NCBI RefSeq assembly: GCF_009765995.1
Contig: NZ_LMUI01000050.1
Span: 52,742 to 116,741, forward strand
Length of the DNA: 64,000 nt
Reading direction: 5' to 3'
Source: Methylocapsa sp. S129
GTDB lineage: Bacteria; Pseudomonadota; Alphaproteobacteria; Rhizobiales; Beijerinckiaceae
Position numbers and translations under genes: made by a program. Every line of letters begins with the position of its first letter. Position 1 is the first letter of the stretch. Shown here piece by piece: positions 41,479 through 50,826 of the stretch. Below the pieces are notes generated by a model that saw only the letters and a program-made list of their open reading frames with translations, made no database searches and was not told the DNA's origin.

Positions 41479-42804
41479 GTGTTCCGCTGTCTCCTGATTC
41501 TCGCTTGCGCGGCCCTGCTCGCCGGCTGCGCGCCGCTTCTTGAAACCGATCAGGCGCGCTTGTGCCGGATGGCCCTGCCGGCCATTGAGGACGGCGACGC
41601 TGCGATTCGGATCCTGAAGCAGACCGCCTTTGCTGACGGCCGGGGCCTGCGCGTCGATTATCTCGCGGGCGCGCCCGGCGAGACCCTGACGCCGCACTTC
41701 GCCGAATGCCGCTTCCTCGCGCCGGGGCGCCCGAGGAAATCCCAGGATCTGATTTCCGTCGTGACCGATCGCGGCCAGCTCAGCGACTATCAACTGGCGA
41801 CGCTCATTCGCTTCTGGCTGGCGACTTCCGAAGCGCGCGCCAACGATCCTTTGCCGCTGGCGGGCGCGGAATCGGTGTGGAGCGCGCCAAAGTCGCTGGC
41901 CTATGGCCTGCAGCAGGCGATCAACGGATTGCCGCTCGCCGCCATCTACGCCCTGCTCGCGGCGGCCTATTCGCTGGTCTATGGTCTTGTCGGGCGCATC
42001 AATCTGGCCTTTGGCGAGCTCGCGGCGGCGGGCGGCTACGCCGCCTCATTCGGCGTGCTGTTGGCGGCCGGTTATGCGCCAGCCGCGATGCTGGTGCTGG
42101 CCCTGCTTCTGGCGATATCGACCGCGAGCGCTTTTGGCGTCGCGTCGGGCCGGCTGGTTTTCGCGCCGTTGCACAGGGCCAGCGGGCAGCAGGCGCTGGT
42201 CGCGACCGTCGGCCTGTCGCTATTCCTGCAGGAATTCCTGCGCCTGACCCAGGGCGGGCGTCTTCATTGGGTCAACCCGATTCTCAATGAGCCCTTCGCG
42301 CTTCTGCGCGCCGGCGACTTTTTTGTCGCGGCGACGCCGATCGCCTTTCTCATCGGCGCCTTCGCGCTCGCCGCCGCCGCGGCGCTGCTGGCGATCATGA
42401 AATGGACCCGTTTCGGGCGGCAATGGCGCGCCTATGCCGACGACCCGATCGCCGCTGAAATGTTCGGCGTGAACCCCCGTTCGATCTTCGCCAAGACCTT
42501 TGCTTTGGCCAGCGCCTTCGCGGGCCTGTCGGGCTTTGTGATGACGATCTATTACGGCGGAGTCGGCTATGGCGCTTCGACAACGCTCGGCCTGAAGGCG
42601 CTGATCGCCGCCATCCTTGGCGGCATCGGTTCGATTCCCGGCGCGTTTCTGGGCGGCCTCATCATCGGCGCCTTTGAAGCGGCATGGTCGGCCTATCTTC
42701 CGATCGACTACCGCGACGTCGCCGTTTTCAGCCTGTTGGCGGTCTTGCTCGTGCTGCGCCCGGGCGGCATTATGAGCATCAACGCGTTCACGCCCCGGCG
42801 GTAG
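41479..42804 (+). CDS. LivH-type ABC permease with N-terminal lipoprotein-like domain
   Basis: A 441-residue protein in two parts. Residues 1-17 (MFRCLLILACAALLAGC) form a lipoprotein-like signal with lipobox LAGC, followed by about 115 soluble residues. From about residue 140 (LQQAINGLPLAAIYALLAAAYSLVYGLVGRIN) it is a branched-chain amino acid permease with the late GGIGSIPGAFLGGLIIG signature. No livK, livM, livG or livF gene is adjacent. GTG start at 41479. Similar extended LivH proteins occur in rhizobia; the role of the extra domain is not known to me. Confidence 0.8.
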   Translation: MFRCLLILACAALLAGCAPLLETDQARLCRMALPAIEDGDAAIRILKQTAFADGRGLRVDYLAGAPGETLTPHFAECRFLAPGRPRKSQDLISVVTDRGQLSDYQLATLIRFWLATSEARANDPLPLAGAESVWSAPKSLAYGLQQAINGLPLAAIYALLAAAYSLVYGLVGRINLAFGELAAAGGYAASFGVLLAAGYAPAAMLVLALLLAISTASAFGVASGRLVFAPLHRASGQQALVATVGLSLFLQEFLRLTQGGRLHWVNPILNEPFALLRAGDFFVAATPIAFLIGAFALAAAAALLAIMKWTRFGRQWRAYADDPIAAEMFGVNPRSIFAKTFALASAFAGLSGFVMTIYYGGVGYGASTTLGLKALIAAILGGIGSIPGAFLGGLIIGAFEAAWSAYLPIDYRDVAVFSLLAVLLVLRPGGIMSINAFTPRR

Positions 42805-42884
42805 CGGCGCGTTCCGCCCTTGAATTGGCTTTTCGCCCGCCCCACATCGGGGCGGCCGGATAAGGGATCCGAGGAGTTTATTCG

Positions 42885-43346
42885 ATGTCGAATTTTCCTG
42901 GCGCCAATGGAGCGGCGGCCATGTCGCCGCCGGCGTTTCGCGCCGACGCCCTGGCTGGGGTGCGCACGCGGCGAATCCTAGCTCTTTGCGTCGACCTCAT
43001 CATCGTGTCGATCATCGCTTTGGTCTTATGGCTCGCGCTTCTCGTCATGACCCTTGGCCTGTCGCTTTTCCTGTTGCCGCCGATCTATCCGCTGGTGGCG
43101 TTTTTCTACAACGGCCTGACTGTTTCGGGCCGCAAGATGGGGACGCCGGGCATGCGCATGATGGACCTCGAAATGCGTTTGTATGACAGCGGCGGGCGCG
43201 TCCCGTTCATCAATGCGGCGGCCCACGCCCTGTTCTTTTATCTGAGCTGGATGTTGCCGCCTATTTTCCTGGTGACGCTTGTCGATCAGGAAAAGCGCTG
43301 CGTCCACGACATGCTGGCCGGGGTCGTCGTGTTGCGCCGGCTTTGA
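42885..43346 (+). CDS. RDD family membrane protein
   Basis: A 153-residue protein of the RDD family, named for Arg-Asp-Asp; here the first helix begins RILALCVDLIIVSIIALVLWLALLV and the second and third pairs follow, with KRCVHDMLAGVVV near the end. GAGGAG precedes the ATG with good spacing. Some members act in ion exchange or stress tolerance; this one is not assigned. Confidence 0.85.
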   Translation: MSNFPGANGAAAMSPPAFRADALAGVRTRRILALCVDLIIVSIIALVLWLALLVMTLGLSLFLLPPIYPLVAFFYNGLTVSGRKMGTPGMRMMDLEMRLYDSGGRVPFINAAAHALFFYLSWMLPPIFLVTLVDQEKRCVHDMLAGVVVLRRL

Positions 43347-43446
43347 CCGCACGGCCATTTGATAAAGAATTTGCCGCAGGCCATTCCCGTTCGAGGCAAT
43401 CCGTTCTAGCCTTGCGGTTCGGACCCGAGGCATGGAGTGGGAAAGG

Positions 43447-44199
43447 GTGACAAAAGAGCCGCGCGACGCCCCGCAGTTCTACCTGACCGCCCCATCCCCC
43501 TGCCCCTATCTGCCGGGCATGGAGGAGCGCAAAGTCTTCACCCATCTGGTCGGCCGAAGAGCGACCGCGCTCAACGACATGCTGACGCAGACGGGGTTCC
43601 GGCGCTCGCAGACCATCGCCTATCGCCCGGCCTGCGAACAATGTCGGGCCTGCGTTTCGGTGCGGGTTCTCGTCGACGATTTTCGCCCCAGCGCCAATCT
43701 GCGCCGGATCGCCAGCCGCAACAGCGATCTGATCGGCGCGACGGGCCCGGCCAAGCCCAGCGCCGAGCAATATTCCTTATTTCGCGCCTATCTCGACCAT
43801 CGTCATCCCGACGGCGGCATGGCCGACATGTCGGTGCTCGATTATTCCATGATGATCGAAGACAGTCATATCGAGACGCGCATTATCGAATATCGCCGCA
43901 AGGGGCCCGACCATTTCATCACCCATCGCGGCGAGGGCCGGCTTTACGGCGCCTGCCTGACCGACCAACTCGCCGACGGACTGTCGATGGTCTATTCCTA
44001 TTTCGATCCCGATGAGGAGCATCGCTCGCTCGGCGCTTTCATGATTCTCGATCACATCGAGAAGGCGCGGCGTCTGGGCCTGCCCCATGTCTATCTCGGC
44101 TATTGGGTCGAAGGCTCGAAGAAGATGGCCTATAAGGGCCGCTACCTGCCGCAGGAGCGGCTGGGGATGGACGGCTGGAAGCGGGTCGAGCGGGCGTAG
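43447..44199 (+). CDS. bpt: Aspartate/glutamate leucyltransferase Bpt (ATE-like)
   Basis: It transfers Leu from Leu-tRNA to N-terminal Asp or Glu, making N-degrons for ClpS/ClpAP. The 250-residue protein begins [24 protein letters not shown], and the CxxC pair [16 protein letters not shown] sits in the conserved N-terminal domain; the GNAT-like C-terminal half has [23 protein letters not shown]. The GTG at 43447 matches the family start and has GGAG nine bases upstream; the ATG at 43432 would add five residues. Confidence 0.93.
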   Translation: MTKEPRDAPQFYLTAPSPCPYLPGMEERKVFTHLVGRRATALNDMLTQTGFRRSQTIAYRPACEQCRACVSVRVLVDDFRPSANLRRIASRNSDLIGATGPAKPSAEQYSLFRAYLDHRHPDGGMADMSVLDYSMMIEDSHIETRIIEYRRKGPDHFITHRGEGRLYGACLTDQLADGLSMVYSYFDPDEEHRSLGAFMILDHIEKARRLGLPHVYLGYWVEGSKKMAYKGRYLPQERLGMDGWKRVERA

Positions 44200-44211
44200 C
44201 GGCCCAAACCC

Positions 44212-45012
44212 TCAGTGCAGGATCTGGCTGAGAAACAGCTTCGTGCGCTCGTGCTGCGGGTTCTCGAAAAACTCCTTCGGCGCGTTGATTTCGACGATCT
44301 CGCCATTGTCCATGAAAACCACGCGGTCGGCGATTTCGCGGGCGAATCCCATCTCATGCGTGACGACGATCATCGTCATGCCGTCCTGCGCCAATCCGGT
44401 CATCGTATCGAGAACCTCCTTGACCATTTCGGGATCGAGCGCGGAAGTCGGTTCGTCGAACAGCATGATTTTCGGGTTCATGCATAGAGCGCGCGCGATC
44501 GCCACGCGCTGCTGCTGACCGCCCGACAATTGGCCGGGATATTTGCCGGCCTGCTCGGGAATCTTGACGCGCGTGAGCAGGCGCATGGCGAGCTCTTCGG
44601 CCTCTCTCTTGGGCATCTTCTTCACCCAGATCGGCGCCAAAGTGCAGTTTTCGAGGATCGTCAGATGCGGAAACAGATTGAACTGCTGGAACACCATGCC
44701 GACATCGCGGCGAACCGTATCGATGCGCTTCAAATCAGCCGTCAACTCGACGCCGTCAACCACGATGCTTCCCTGCTGATGTTCTTCAAGGCGATTGATG
44801 CAGCGGATCAGGGTCGATTTGCCCGAACCCGAAGGGCCGCAGATGACGATGCGCTCGCCGCGCCGCACATCGAGGTTGATGTTGCGCAGCACGTGAAAGG
44901 CGCCGTACCATTTGTGCACGCCGATCATGGCGATGGCGAGGCTGTCTGGGTCGAACGCCAGCGGAACGCCTGGCGCCGGCTCAACCGTCATGGATAGCTC
45001 CTGGTCCGCCAT
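44212..45012 (-). CDS. aapP: General L-amino acid ABC transporter ATPase AapP
   Basis: A 266-residue polar amino acid transporter ATPase. Walker A is GPSGSGKST, signature [14 protein letters not shown], Walker [15 protein letters not shown], switch His in VVTHEMGFA. The open frame reaches 45141, but the ATG at 45012 overlaps the upstream permease stop by 4 bp (ATGA) and is the natural start. Last gene of an aapQMP operon. Confidence 0.93.
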   Translation of the reverse strand: MADQELSMTVEPAPGVPLAFDPDSLAIAMIGVHKWYGAFHVLRNINLDVRRGERIVICGPSGSGKSTLIRCINRLEEHQQGSIVVDGVELTADLKRIDTVRRDVGMVFQQFNLFPHLTILENCTLAPIWVKKMPKREAEELAMRLLTRVKIPEQAGKYPGQLSGGQQQRVAIARALCMNPKIMLFDEPTSALDPEMVKEVLDTMTGLAQDGMTMIVVTHEMGFAREIADRVVFMDNGEIVEINAPKEFFENPQHERTKLFLSQILH

Positions 45013-46157
45013 CAGCGCCGTCGCCCCCGGCCAAGCCGCCGCTCCATATAGGCCTGATAGCGCGACATGGCGAAGCAGAACACAAAATAGAACAATGCGG
45101 CGAAGGCGTAGCCGGTCGGCGCGATGGTCGGCCCGATCCACACCGTATCCTTGAACGCGTTCTCAACCGTCGCCAGGAAGTCGAGCAAGCCGACGACGGA
45201 AACCAGCGTCGTATCCTTGAACAGGCCGATGAACGTATTGACGATGCCGGGGATCACCAGGGTCAAGGCCTGCGGAAGAATGACCAGCCCCATCATCCGC
45301 CAGAAATTCAGGCCAAGCGCCATCGCGCCTTCGAACTGACCCTTGTTGATCGATTGCAGGCCGCCGCGCACTTCCTCCGCCATATAGGCGGCGGCGAACA
45401 GAACGGTGCCGACGAGGGGACGCAGCAAACGGTCCGGCGCCCAGCCCTCGGGGAGGAACAGCGGCAGCATGAAATTGGCCATGAACAGCACGGTGATGAA
45501 AGGCACGCCGCGCACGAATTCGATATAGATGACGCTGGCGAGTTTCACGACCGGCAGATGCGAGCGCCGCCCGAGCGCCAGCAGCACGCCGAGCGGCAGC
45601 GAGAAGACGATGCCGACCAGCGCCGTCAATAGCGACACGAAAATGCCGCCCCACAGCACCGTGTCGACGATGGGAAGGTCAAACCAGTCGGAGCCGCGCA
45701 GCAGGATGAAGGCGAGAATCGGGAAGGCGATGAAGAACAGCGCCGCGCCGATGGCGCGCCGCGGCGCGCGCGGCCATAGCAGCCAGACGACCAATGCTGC
45801 GCCGACGATTTCCGTCAGGTCGACGCGCCAGCGCTCGGTCTGCGGATAGGAGCCGTAGCGGAAATAATCCATCTTTTGCGCGATGAAAGCCCAGCAGGCG
45901 CCATCCTGATGGGCGCGGCAAAGCGCGCCGTCGGGCGCCGACCAGACCGCATCGATCGTCGCCCAGGCGATCAACGGCGGGACCAACCAGAGGCACAGGG
46001 CGAGCGAGACAAGGGTGAGAGCGCCCGATATCCAACTCGAAAAAAGATTGGCGCGCGTCCAGGCAAGCACGCCACGCGAAAAGATCGGCGCGGGCAGGAT
46101 TGGCTCGGGCGCGACGCGCACATAGGCGGCCAGGACATCGAGGCGCGCATCGGTCAT
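45012..46157 (-). CDS. aapM: General L-amino acid ABC transporter permease AapM
   Basis: A 381-residue permease with an N-terminal extension ([25 protein letters not shown]) and a HisMQ-type core. The EAA loop reads [23 protein letters not shown]. The insertion between the first helices ([24 protein letters not shown]) is diagnostic of AapM. It starts 1 bp after the aapQ stop. Confidence 0.93.
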   Translation of the reverse strand: MTDARLDVLAAYVRVAPEPILPAPIFSRGVLAWTRANLFSSWISGALTLVSLALCLWLVPPLIAWATIDAVWSAPDGALCRAHQDGACWAFIAQKMDYFRYGSYPQTERWRVDLTEIVGAALVVWLLWPRAPRRAIGAALFFIAFPILAFILLRGSDWFDLPIVDTVLWGGIFVSLLTALVGIVFSLPLGVLLALGRRSHLPVVKLASVIYIEFVRGVPFITVLFMANFMLPLFLPEGWAPDRLLRPLVGTVLFAAAYMAEEVRGGLQSINKGQFEGAMALGLNFWRMMGLVILPQALTLVIPGIVNTFIGLFKDTTLVSVVGLLDFLATVENAFKDTVWIGPTIAPTGYAFAALFYFVFCFAMSRYQAYMERRLGRGRRR

Positions 46158-46158
46158 T

Positions 46159-47337
46159 TCAGCGCTCCTTCAGCGCGTGGCGCGCATTGGTGACGTTGAG
46201 CGCAAGGGCGACAGCAAGCGAGATGACGAGATAGACGCCCATCGTGATCGCCATCACCTGCACCGCCGCCTGCGTCTGGTTGAGCACCGTGCCGGCGAAG
46301 ACCTGCACGAGGTCGGGATAGCCGATGAAAACGGCGAGCGACGAGTTTTTCACAAGGCTGAGATATTGGCTCGTCAGCGGCGGCGTGATCAGGCGCATCG
46401 CCTGGGGAATGACGACGAGCTTCATCGTCAGGCCCGAGCGCAGGCCTAAAGCGCTCGCCGCCTCGCTCTGGCCGCTCGACACCGCCAACACGCCCGAGCG
46501 AACGATTTCGGCGATGAACCCGGCGGTATAGGTGATGAGGCCGAAGGCCAGAGCGGCGAGTTCGGGCGACACTTGCACGCCGCCGCGCAAATTGAATCCG
46601 ACCAGTTGCGCCAGATCGAACTCGACCGGCCGGCCCGCCGCGAAATAGGCGATGGCCGGAAGTCCGAGACAGAACGCCGCGGCGATAATGCCGACCGGCG
46701 CCTGCGCCCCCGTCAGAGCCTGACGGCGGCGCGCCCAGAGGCGGTAAGCGAACGCGCCGACGATCCCCAGCGCCAGGGCCAGCGCCAGCCATTGCGAGCC
46801 GGGGCCGAATACCGGCTTCGGCACATAGAGGCCGCGGTTATTGAGGAAAACCAGACTCGTCAGCGTGATCGACTGGCGAGGGCCCGGCAGGGCCTTCAAG
46901 ACCGCATTGTACCAAAACAGAAGCTGCAACAGCAGTGGCGTGTTGCGCATGATCTCGACATAGACCTGGGCGATCCTGGCCAGAATCCAGTTGGGCGACA
47001 GGCGCGCGACGCCAATCGCAAAACCCAGCGGCGTCGCCAGCAGAACGCCGAGCGCCCCCACCAGCGCCGTATTGAGGAGCCCGACCCAGAACGCCTGGCC
47101 ATAGGTCGACAGCGAGGAATAAGGGATGAGTTTCTGGCTGATGTCGAAGCCCGCCGTCTGGTCCCAGAAGCCGAAGCCCATGGGGATGCCGCGCGCCTCC
47201 ATATTGACGTAGGCGTTATAAGCGGCGGTCCAGACAAGCGCGACGAGAGCGGCGACAAGAAGCGCCTGATACGCGTAGCCCCTGATCCGAGGGTCGTTGA
47301 AGAACGACGGCCGGCTTTGCTCGACAGTCTGGGTCAT
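46159..47337 (-). CDS. aapQ: General L-amino acid ABC transporter permease AapQ
   Basis: A 392-residue permease, the partner of AapM. It has the Aap-type large periplasmic insertion (NMEARGIPMGFGFWDQTAGFDI), the helix segment FWVGLLNTALVGALGVLLATPLG and the EAA loop SEAASALGLRSGLTMKLVVIPQAM. The frame is open to 47403; the ATG at 47337 gives the family N-terminus. The binding-protein gene aapJ, normally first in the operon, is not present. Confidence 0.93.
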   Translation of the reverse strand: MTQTVEQSRPSFFNDPRIRGYAYQALLVAALVALVWTAAYNAYVNMEARGIPMGFGFWDQTAGFDISQKLIPYSSLSTYGQAFWVGLLNTALVGALGVLLATPLGFAIGVARLSPNWILARIAQVYVEIMRNTPLLLQLLFWYNAVLKALPGPRQSITLTSLVFLNNRGLYVPKPVFGPGSQWLALALALGIVGAFAYRLWARRRQALTGAQAPVGIIAAAFCLGLPAIAYFAAGRPVEFDLAQLVGFNLRGGVQVSPELAALAFGLITYTAGFIAEIVRSGVLAVSSGQSEAASALGLRSGLTMKLVVIPQAMRLITPPLTSQYLSLVKNSSLAVFIGYPDLVQVFAGTVLNQTQAAVQVMAITMGVYLVISLAVALALNVTNARHALKER

Positions 47338-47457
47338 GACATCCGGGTTTCGCGCAGACAGGCGATGATCGCAGCCCCCCCGCCGCAATACAAGCGTTTG
47401 CAAACCGCCCCACCCTGGCCCCTTCCCGTTTCACGGCGAGCGGAAATGCGCGCGCCT

Positions 47458-47483
47458 CCCCTCCCCGCATTGGCGGGGAGGGG
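47458..47483. repeat. G/C-rich hairpin between aapQ and adhC
   Basis: A perfect 11-bp stem (CCCCTCCCCGC / GCGGGGAGGGG) with a 4-nt loop in the divergent gap between aapQ and the formaldehyde dehydrogenase gene. Its tracts resemble the inner arms of the larger palindromic repeats at 4029 and 17615, so it may be a small member of that family. Confidence 0.6.
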
Positions 47484-47579
47484 CCGGGGGTGGGGACGGT
47501 GCAGCAGCCCATTCCGGCGCGCGCGTTTTTCCGCTAGGAAGGCGCGGCATGACATCTTTCTCGCTGGAGCCATAAAGCC

Positions 47580-48710
47580 ATGAAAACGCGCGCCGCCATT
47601 GCCTGGGAGGCGGGAAAGCCGCTGACCATCGAGACGATCGAAGTCAGCGGCCCGCGCGCCGGCGAGGTTCTCGTCGAGGTGATGGCGACAGGCGTCTGCC
47701 ACACCGACGCCTATACTTTGTCGGGCGCCGATCCCGAGGGTCTGTTCCCGGCGATCCTCGGCCACGAAGGCGCCGGCATCGTGCGCGAGATCGGCGCGGG
47801 CGTGACGACGCTGAAAGTCGGCGATCACGTCATCCCGCTCTACACGCCCGAATGCCGGAATTGCAAAACCTGCCTGTCGCAGCGCTCGAACCTGTGCACC
47901 GCGATCCGCGCGACCCAGGGCAAAGGCGTCATGCCCGACGGCTCCAGCCGTTTCTCCTGCGAGGCGCCCAGCGACAAAGAGCTGTTCCATTATATGGGCT
48001 GCTCGACCTTCGCCAATTTCACCGTGCTGCCCGAAATCGCGCTCGCCAAGGTGCGCGAGGACGCGCCTTTCGACAAGATCTGCTACATCGGCTGCGGCGT
48101 CACCACCGGCATCGGCGCGGTGATCTGGACCGCCAAGGTCTGGCCCGGCGCCAATGTCGTCATCTTCGGCCTGGGCGGCATCGGCCTCAATGTCATCCAG
48201 GGCGCGCGCATGGCCGGCGCCGACAAGATCATCGGCGTCGACCTCAATCCGGCGCGCCAGGCCATCGCCAAAAAATTCGGCATGACCCATTTCGTCAACC
48301 CGGACGAGATCGGCCGCGACAAGGTCGTGCAGGCGCTCGTCGATCTGACCGGCGGCGGCGCCGACTTCTCGTTCGAATGCATCGGCAATGTCCACACCAT
48401 GCGCCAGGCGCTCGAATGCTGCCATCGCGGCTGGGGCACCAGCGTCATCGTCGGCGTCGCCGCCTCGGGCCAGGAAATCGCGACGCGCCCCTTCCAGCTC
48501 GTCACCGGACGCGTCTGGAAAGGCACGGCGTTCGGCGGCGCGCGCGGGCGCACCGACGTCCCCAAGATCGTCGACTGGTATATGGAGGGCAAGATCAACA
48601 TCGACGATCTCATCACCCATAAAATGCCGCTCGCCGACATCAACAAGGCGTTCGACCTGATGCACGAAGGCAAGTCGATCCGCTCGGTGATCGACTACGC
48701 GATGGGATGA
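47580..48710 (+). CDS. adhC: S-(hydroxymethyl)glutathione dehydrogenase/class III alcohol dehydrogenase
   Basis: A 376-residue zinc enzyme oxidising S-hydroxymethylglutathione, the glutathione-dependent route of formaldehyde removal. Catalytic zinc ligands lie in GVCHTD, GHEGAG and the later [10 protein letters not shown]; the structural zinc cysteines are in [16 protein letters not shown]; the NAD loop is FGLGGIGLN. The [12 protein letters not shown] region is typical of class III. The gamma-subunit esterase gene (fghA) is not next to it. Confidence 0.95.
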   Translation: MKTRAAIAWEAGKPLTIETIEVSGPRAGEVLVEVMATGVCHTDAYTLSGADPEGLFPAILGHEGAGIVREIGAGVTTLKVGDHVIPLYTPECRNCKTCLSQRSNLCTAIRATQGKGVMPDGSSRFSCEAPSDKELFHYMGCSTFANFTVLPEIALAKVREDAPFDKICYIGCGVTTGIGAVIWTAKVWPGANVVIFGLGGIGLNVIQGARMAGADKIIGVDLNPARQAIAKKFGMTHFVNPDEIGRDKVVQALVDLTGGGADFSFECIGNVHTMRQALECCHRGWGTSVIVGVAASGQEIATRPFQLVTGRVWKGTAFGGARGRTDVPKIVDWYMEGKINIDDLITHKMPLADINKAFDLMHEGKSIRSVIDYAMG

Positions 48711-48721
48711 GCGGGGTGCGC

Positions 48722-48746
48722 CCTTCTCCCGAGAATCGGGAGAAGG
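48722..48746 (+). terminator. Hairpin downstream of adhC
   Basis: A perfect 11-bp stem (CCTTCTCCCGA / TCGGGAGAAGG) with a 3-nt loop, 12 bp after the adhC stop. No T-run follows, so it may be a REP-like palindrome that also ends transcripts. Confidence 0.55.
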
Positions 48747-48786
48747 AGCGACCGCGGAACAGCCCGGACGCTCAACGGTCCCTGCC

Positions 48787-48877
48787 CGGTCCGTCAAAAC
48801 CCGCGCTAAGTCCTTGATTTTCGCTCCGCAGGAACATCAGTTCTATCCGCGAAACGAGCGAAATCAAAGGCTTGACC
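48787..48877 (+). repeat. 91-bp dispersed repeat, copy 2
   Basis: Reverse-complement match of 19758-19848 over its full length. Here it overlaps the last 24 codons and the stop of the leftward gene at 48806-49369, and so encodes that protein's C-terminus. Confidence 0.8.
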
Positions 48878-49369
48878 CTCATTGGGCTTCCGCATCGAAA
48901 TTTCGTCGCCCCTATCCGAGCCGATGAAGCGCGCGGCGACCGCGGCGCGGGTCGCGGCGATGCGGTCGATGCCAGCCAGCATGCCCGCGCTTTCCCAGGG
49001 GTCGCGACGGGCGAGGGACGATGGAGCCTCCGTTTGCGCATAATAGAGATCGAGCCTTTCGAGCACTTTGACCAGACGATCGATAGCGTTAAGTTTTCCC
49101 TCGAGCATTTTCTGCTCGATCAACCGCAGCGCGCCCTCGAGCCGCGCGATCTGCACCAGGACGAAGTCCTGCTTGGGATCGACATTGTCCTTTTTCAGCG
49201 CCTCCTGGACGATCTTGCGCACGTGGCGCTGCGTGATCCCCTCGGCGGCGGCGATCGCATGATAGGGCTGGCCTTCCAGCATGCGCGCAAAAATGCGGTC
49301 GCGGCGGATGACGCGATCGTGGGCGGTTAGGCGGGGCTCTTTGGGAATGGCGGGGGCGGGCGTGTCCAA
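48806..49369 (-). CDS. Hypothetical protein with HTH-like segment, repeat-encoded C-terminus
   Basis: A 187-residue soluble protein of unknown function. A region around residues 15-55 reads LTAHDRVIRRDRIFARMLEG then YHAIAAAEGITQRHVRKIVQ, which looks like a helix-turn-helix (as in phage terminase small subunits or replication repressors). A helical middle follows (LEGALRLIEQKMLEGKLNAI). The start is the TTG at 49369, exactly seven bases after AAGGAG. The last residues from GQAFDFARF on are read from the dispersed repeat, so the original C-terminus may have been replaced. Leftward, convergent with adhC. Confidence 0.6.
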   Translation of the reverse strand: MDTPAPAIPKEPRLTAHDRVIRRDRIFARMLEGQPYHAIAAAEGITQRHVRKIVQEALKKDNVDPKQDFVLVQIARLEGALRLIEQKMLEGKLNAIDRLVKVLERLDLYYAQTEAPSSLARRDPWESAGMLAGIDRIAATRAAVAARFIGSDRGDEISMRKPNEGQAFDFARFADRTDVPAERKSRT

Positions 49370-49500
49370 TGCGGGGCTCCTTGCATATGCGCTTTTTGGG
49401 AAAGCGAGGGAAAGAAAGGATAGCATAAATACTGATTTTCAGAAAGAATTTGTTACGTCGATTCCTTTTCTGCCCGGCATTTGGCCCACGCTGAACACCA

Positions 49501-49791
49501 TCATTCAGCGAGTTTGAACTCGCCGTCAATGAGAGAGACGCTCTCGCTGCGACCGTTTAATTCGCGGATCAGGATGCGAGGCTCCGTCGGATCGGCGCGC
49601 TAAAACGGAATATTCCTCGCCCGCGACAGCCTCACGCCCGGTTTGGGGAATGCCTCCAATGCACGCTCAAGAGCTGAGTTTCCAGACGCGATGTTGCGCC
49701 GTATCTCCTCGACGGGCAGTGTGGCCCGCTTGATCATCACCGATCCAAAGGTAATCGTAGTCCGCTTGGAAAACCGTTTGACGTGTGTCAT
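49501..49791 (-). pseudogene. Small gene interrupted by an in-frame amber codon
   Basis: Leftward frame from the ATG at 49791 (MTHVKRFSKRTTITFGSVMIKR, 63 codons) to a TAG at 49600-49602. The same frame goes on without a gap as RADPTEPRILIRELNGRSES then VSLIDGEFKLAE and a TGA at 49501-49503. The part after TAG is protein-like and fits the part before it, so the simplest reading is one gene of about 96 codons with a nonsense mutation (or sequencing error). The ATG at 49875 would add a 28-residue, less plausible start. Function unknown; low-GC surroundings. Confidence 0.6.
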
Positions 49792-50024
49792 GGCGACGCC
49801 ACCCTGCGACAACTCAGCCGTTAGCGAGCGACCTTCGATCCGCAATCGACCGCTCGTACTGTGTCCGATCGCCATTCATGGTGGGGGCTTTTGTAGGTTG
49901 ACGGATACTACATGATCCGCGCGGGTGCATATTGACAACCGGCACGAGTATGCCACGCCCTTTACGTAAACCGTATACTCGAATCAACGGCTATTCGAGG
50001 AATGCCGATTGAGGAGGCTCAAGG

Positions 50025-50774
50025 ATGAGCGTTTTAGAAGCCGGGCCAAAGGCGAAGTACCTAAACCGCAAATGGCAAGTAAACGCGAAGCACGCACTTT
50101 ATAGTAACACTGGGAAATTTTATCGCGAACTAACGGAATTTCCTGGCGCACTGTTTGACGACCATGGCTATATCAAATTTGAAACCGAGACTGAGTTCCG
50201 CGATTGCCCGCAACTTCGCATTGGAAAGAGGGTCAACGTCGACAAGGGAGGTATCGCCGCAATCTTTGGCTACGTCCAAAAGGACGATAGTAACGAATAT
50301 TCGAGCGCCGTTGACGGTCTGATCGAGAACCCGAATGATGCTCCCAACATTTATCAGCTCGTTCGTGCGAGGGGAGATGTGCAGCGCGCGTTCAAGAGTG
50401 CGCTCCTCAGGATATATAGCTCCAAGTGCGCCTTTTGCGGCTTGAGCTTCGAGTCATCGCTTGAGGGTGCTCACGTTAAACCTTGGAGCGAAGCGAAACC
50501 GTACGAGCAAATTGACCCTAGAAACGGCGTTCTTTTGTGCGCTACGCACCATCGCATGTTTGACGGGTCCGGCGAAATCACGATCACATCATCTTACCGA
50601 ATTGCATATTTCGATCCTCTTATGAAAGAACGTCGCTACACCGTGGCGGATAAGGCCTTAACGGTAGACTTGCATGGCAAATTAATAACCCGCCCCAAGA
50701 ATAGGCAACTATGGCCCACGAAGGATTTTCTCGCTTCTCGCCATGACTCTGACGGTTGGGATGGTACAATATGA
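50025..50774 (+). CDS. HNH endonuclease, putative restriction-type
   Basis: A 249-residue nuclease. The C-terminal half has an HNH zinc-type motif: KCAFCGLSFESSLEGAHVKPW (first Cys pair and the catalytic His), DPRNGVLLCATHHRMFD (Asn and last Cys/His). The N-terminal half (ALYSNTGKFYRELTEFPGAL, RDCPQLRIGKRVNV, GGIAAIFGYVQ) is a separate domain, presumably DNA-recognising, that I cannot name. Base composition is clearly poorer in GC than the flanks, with many AAA, TTT and ATA codons, which points to recent transfer. No methyltransferase partner is adjacent. Confidence 0.82.
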   Translation: MSVLEAGPKAKYLNRKWQVNAKHALYSNTGKFYRELTEFPGALFDDHGYIKFETETEFRDCPQLRIGKRVNVDKGGIAAIFGYVQKDDSNEYSSAVDGLIENPNDAPNIYQLVRARGDVQRAFKSALLRIYSSKCAFCGLSFESSLEGAHVKPWSEAKPYEQIDPRNGVLLCATHHRMFDGSGEITITSSYRIAYFDPLMKERRYTVADKALTVDLHGKLITRPKNRQLWPTKDFLASRHDSDGWDGTI

Positions 50775-50826
50775 CCAAACATTCACGTCCGGTGCCTAGC
50801 TTGGATTGGTCCCACGGAGCCAAAAA

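Noticed and set aside
47334..48797. 487-codon leftward frame opposite adhC
   Set aside because: Antisense to a strongly conserved enzyme; Asp/Ala/Arg-rich shadow.
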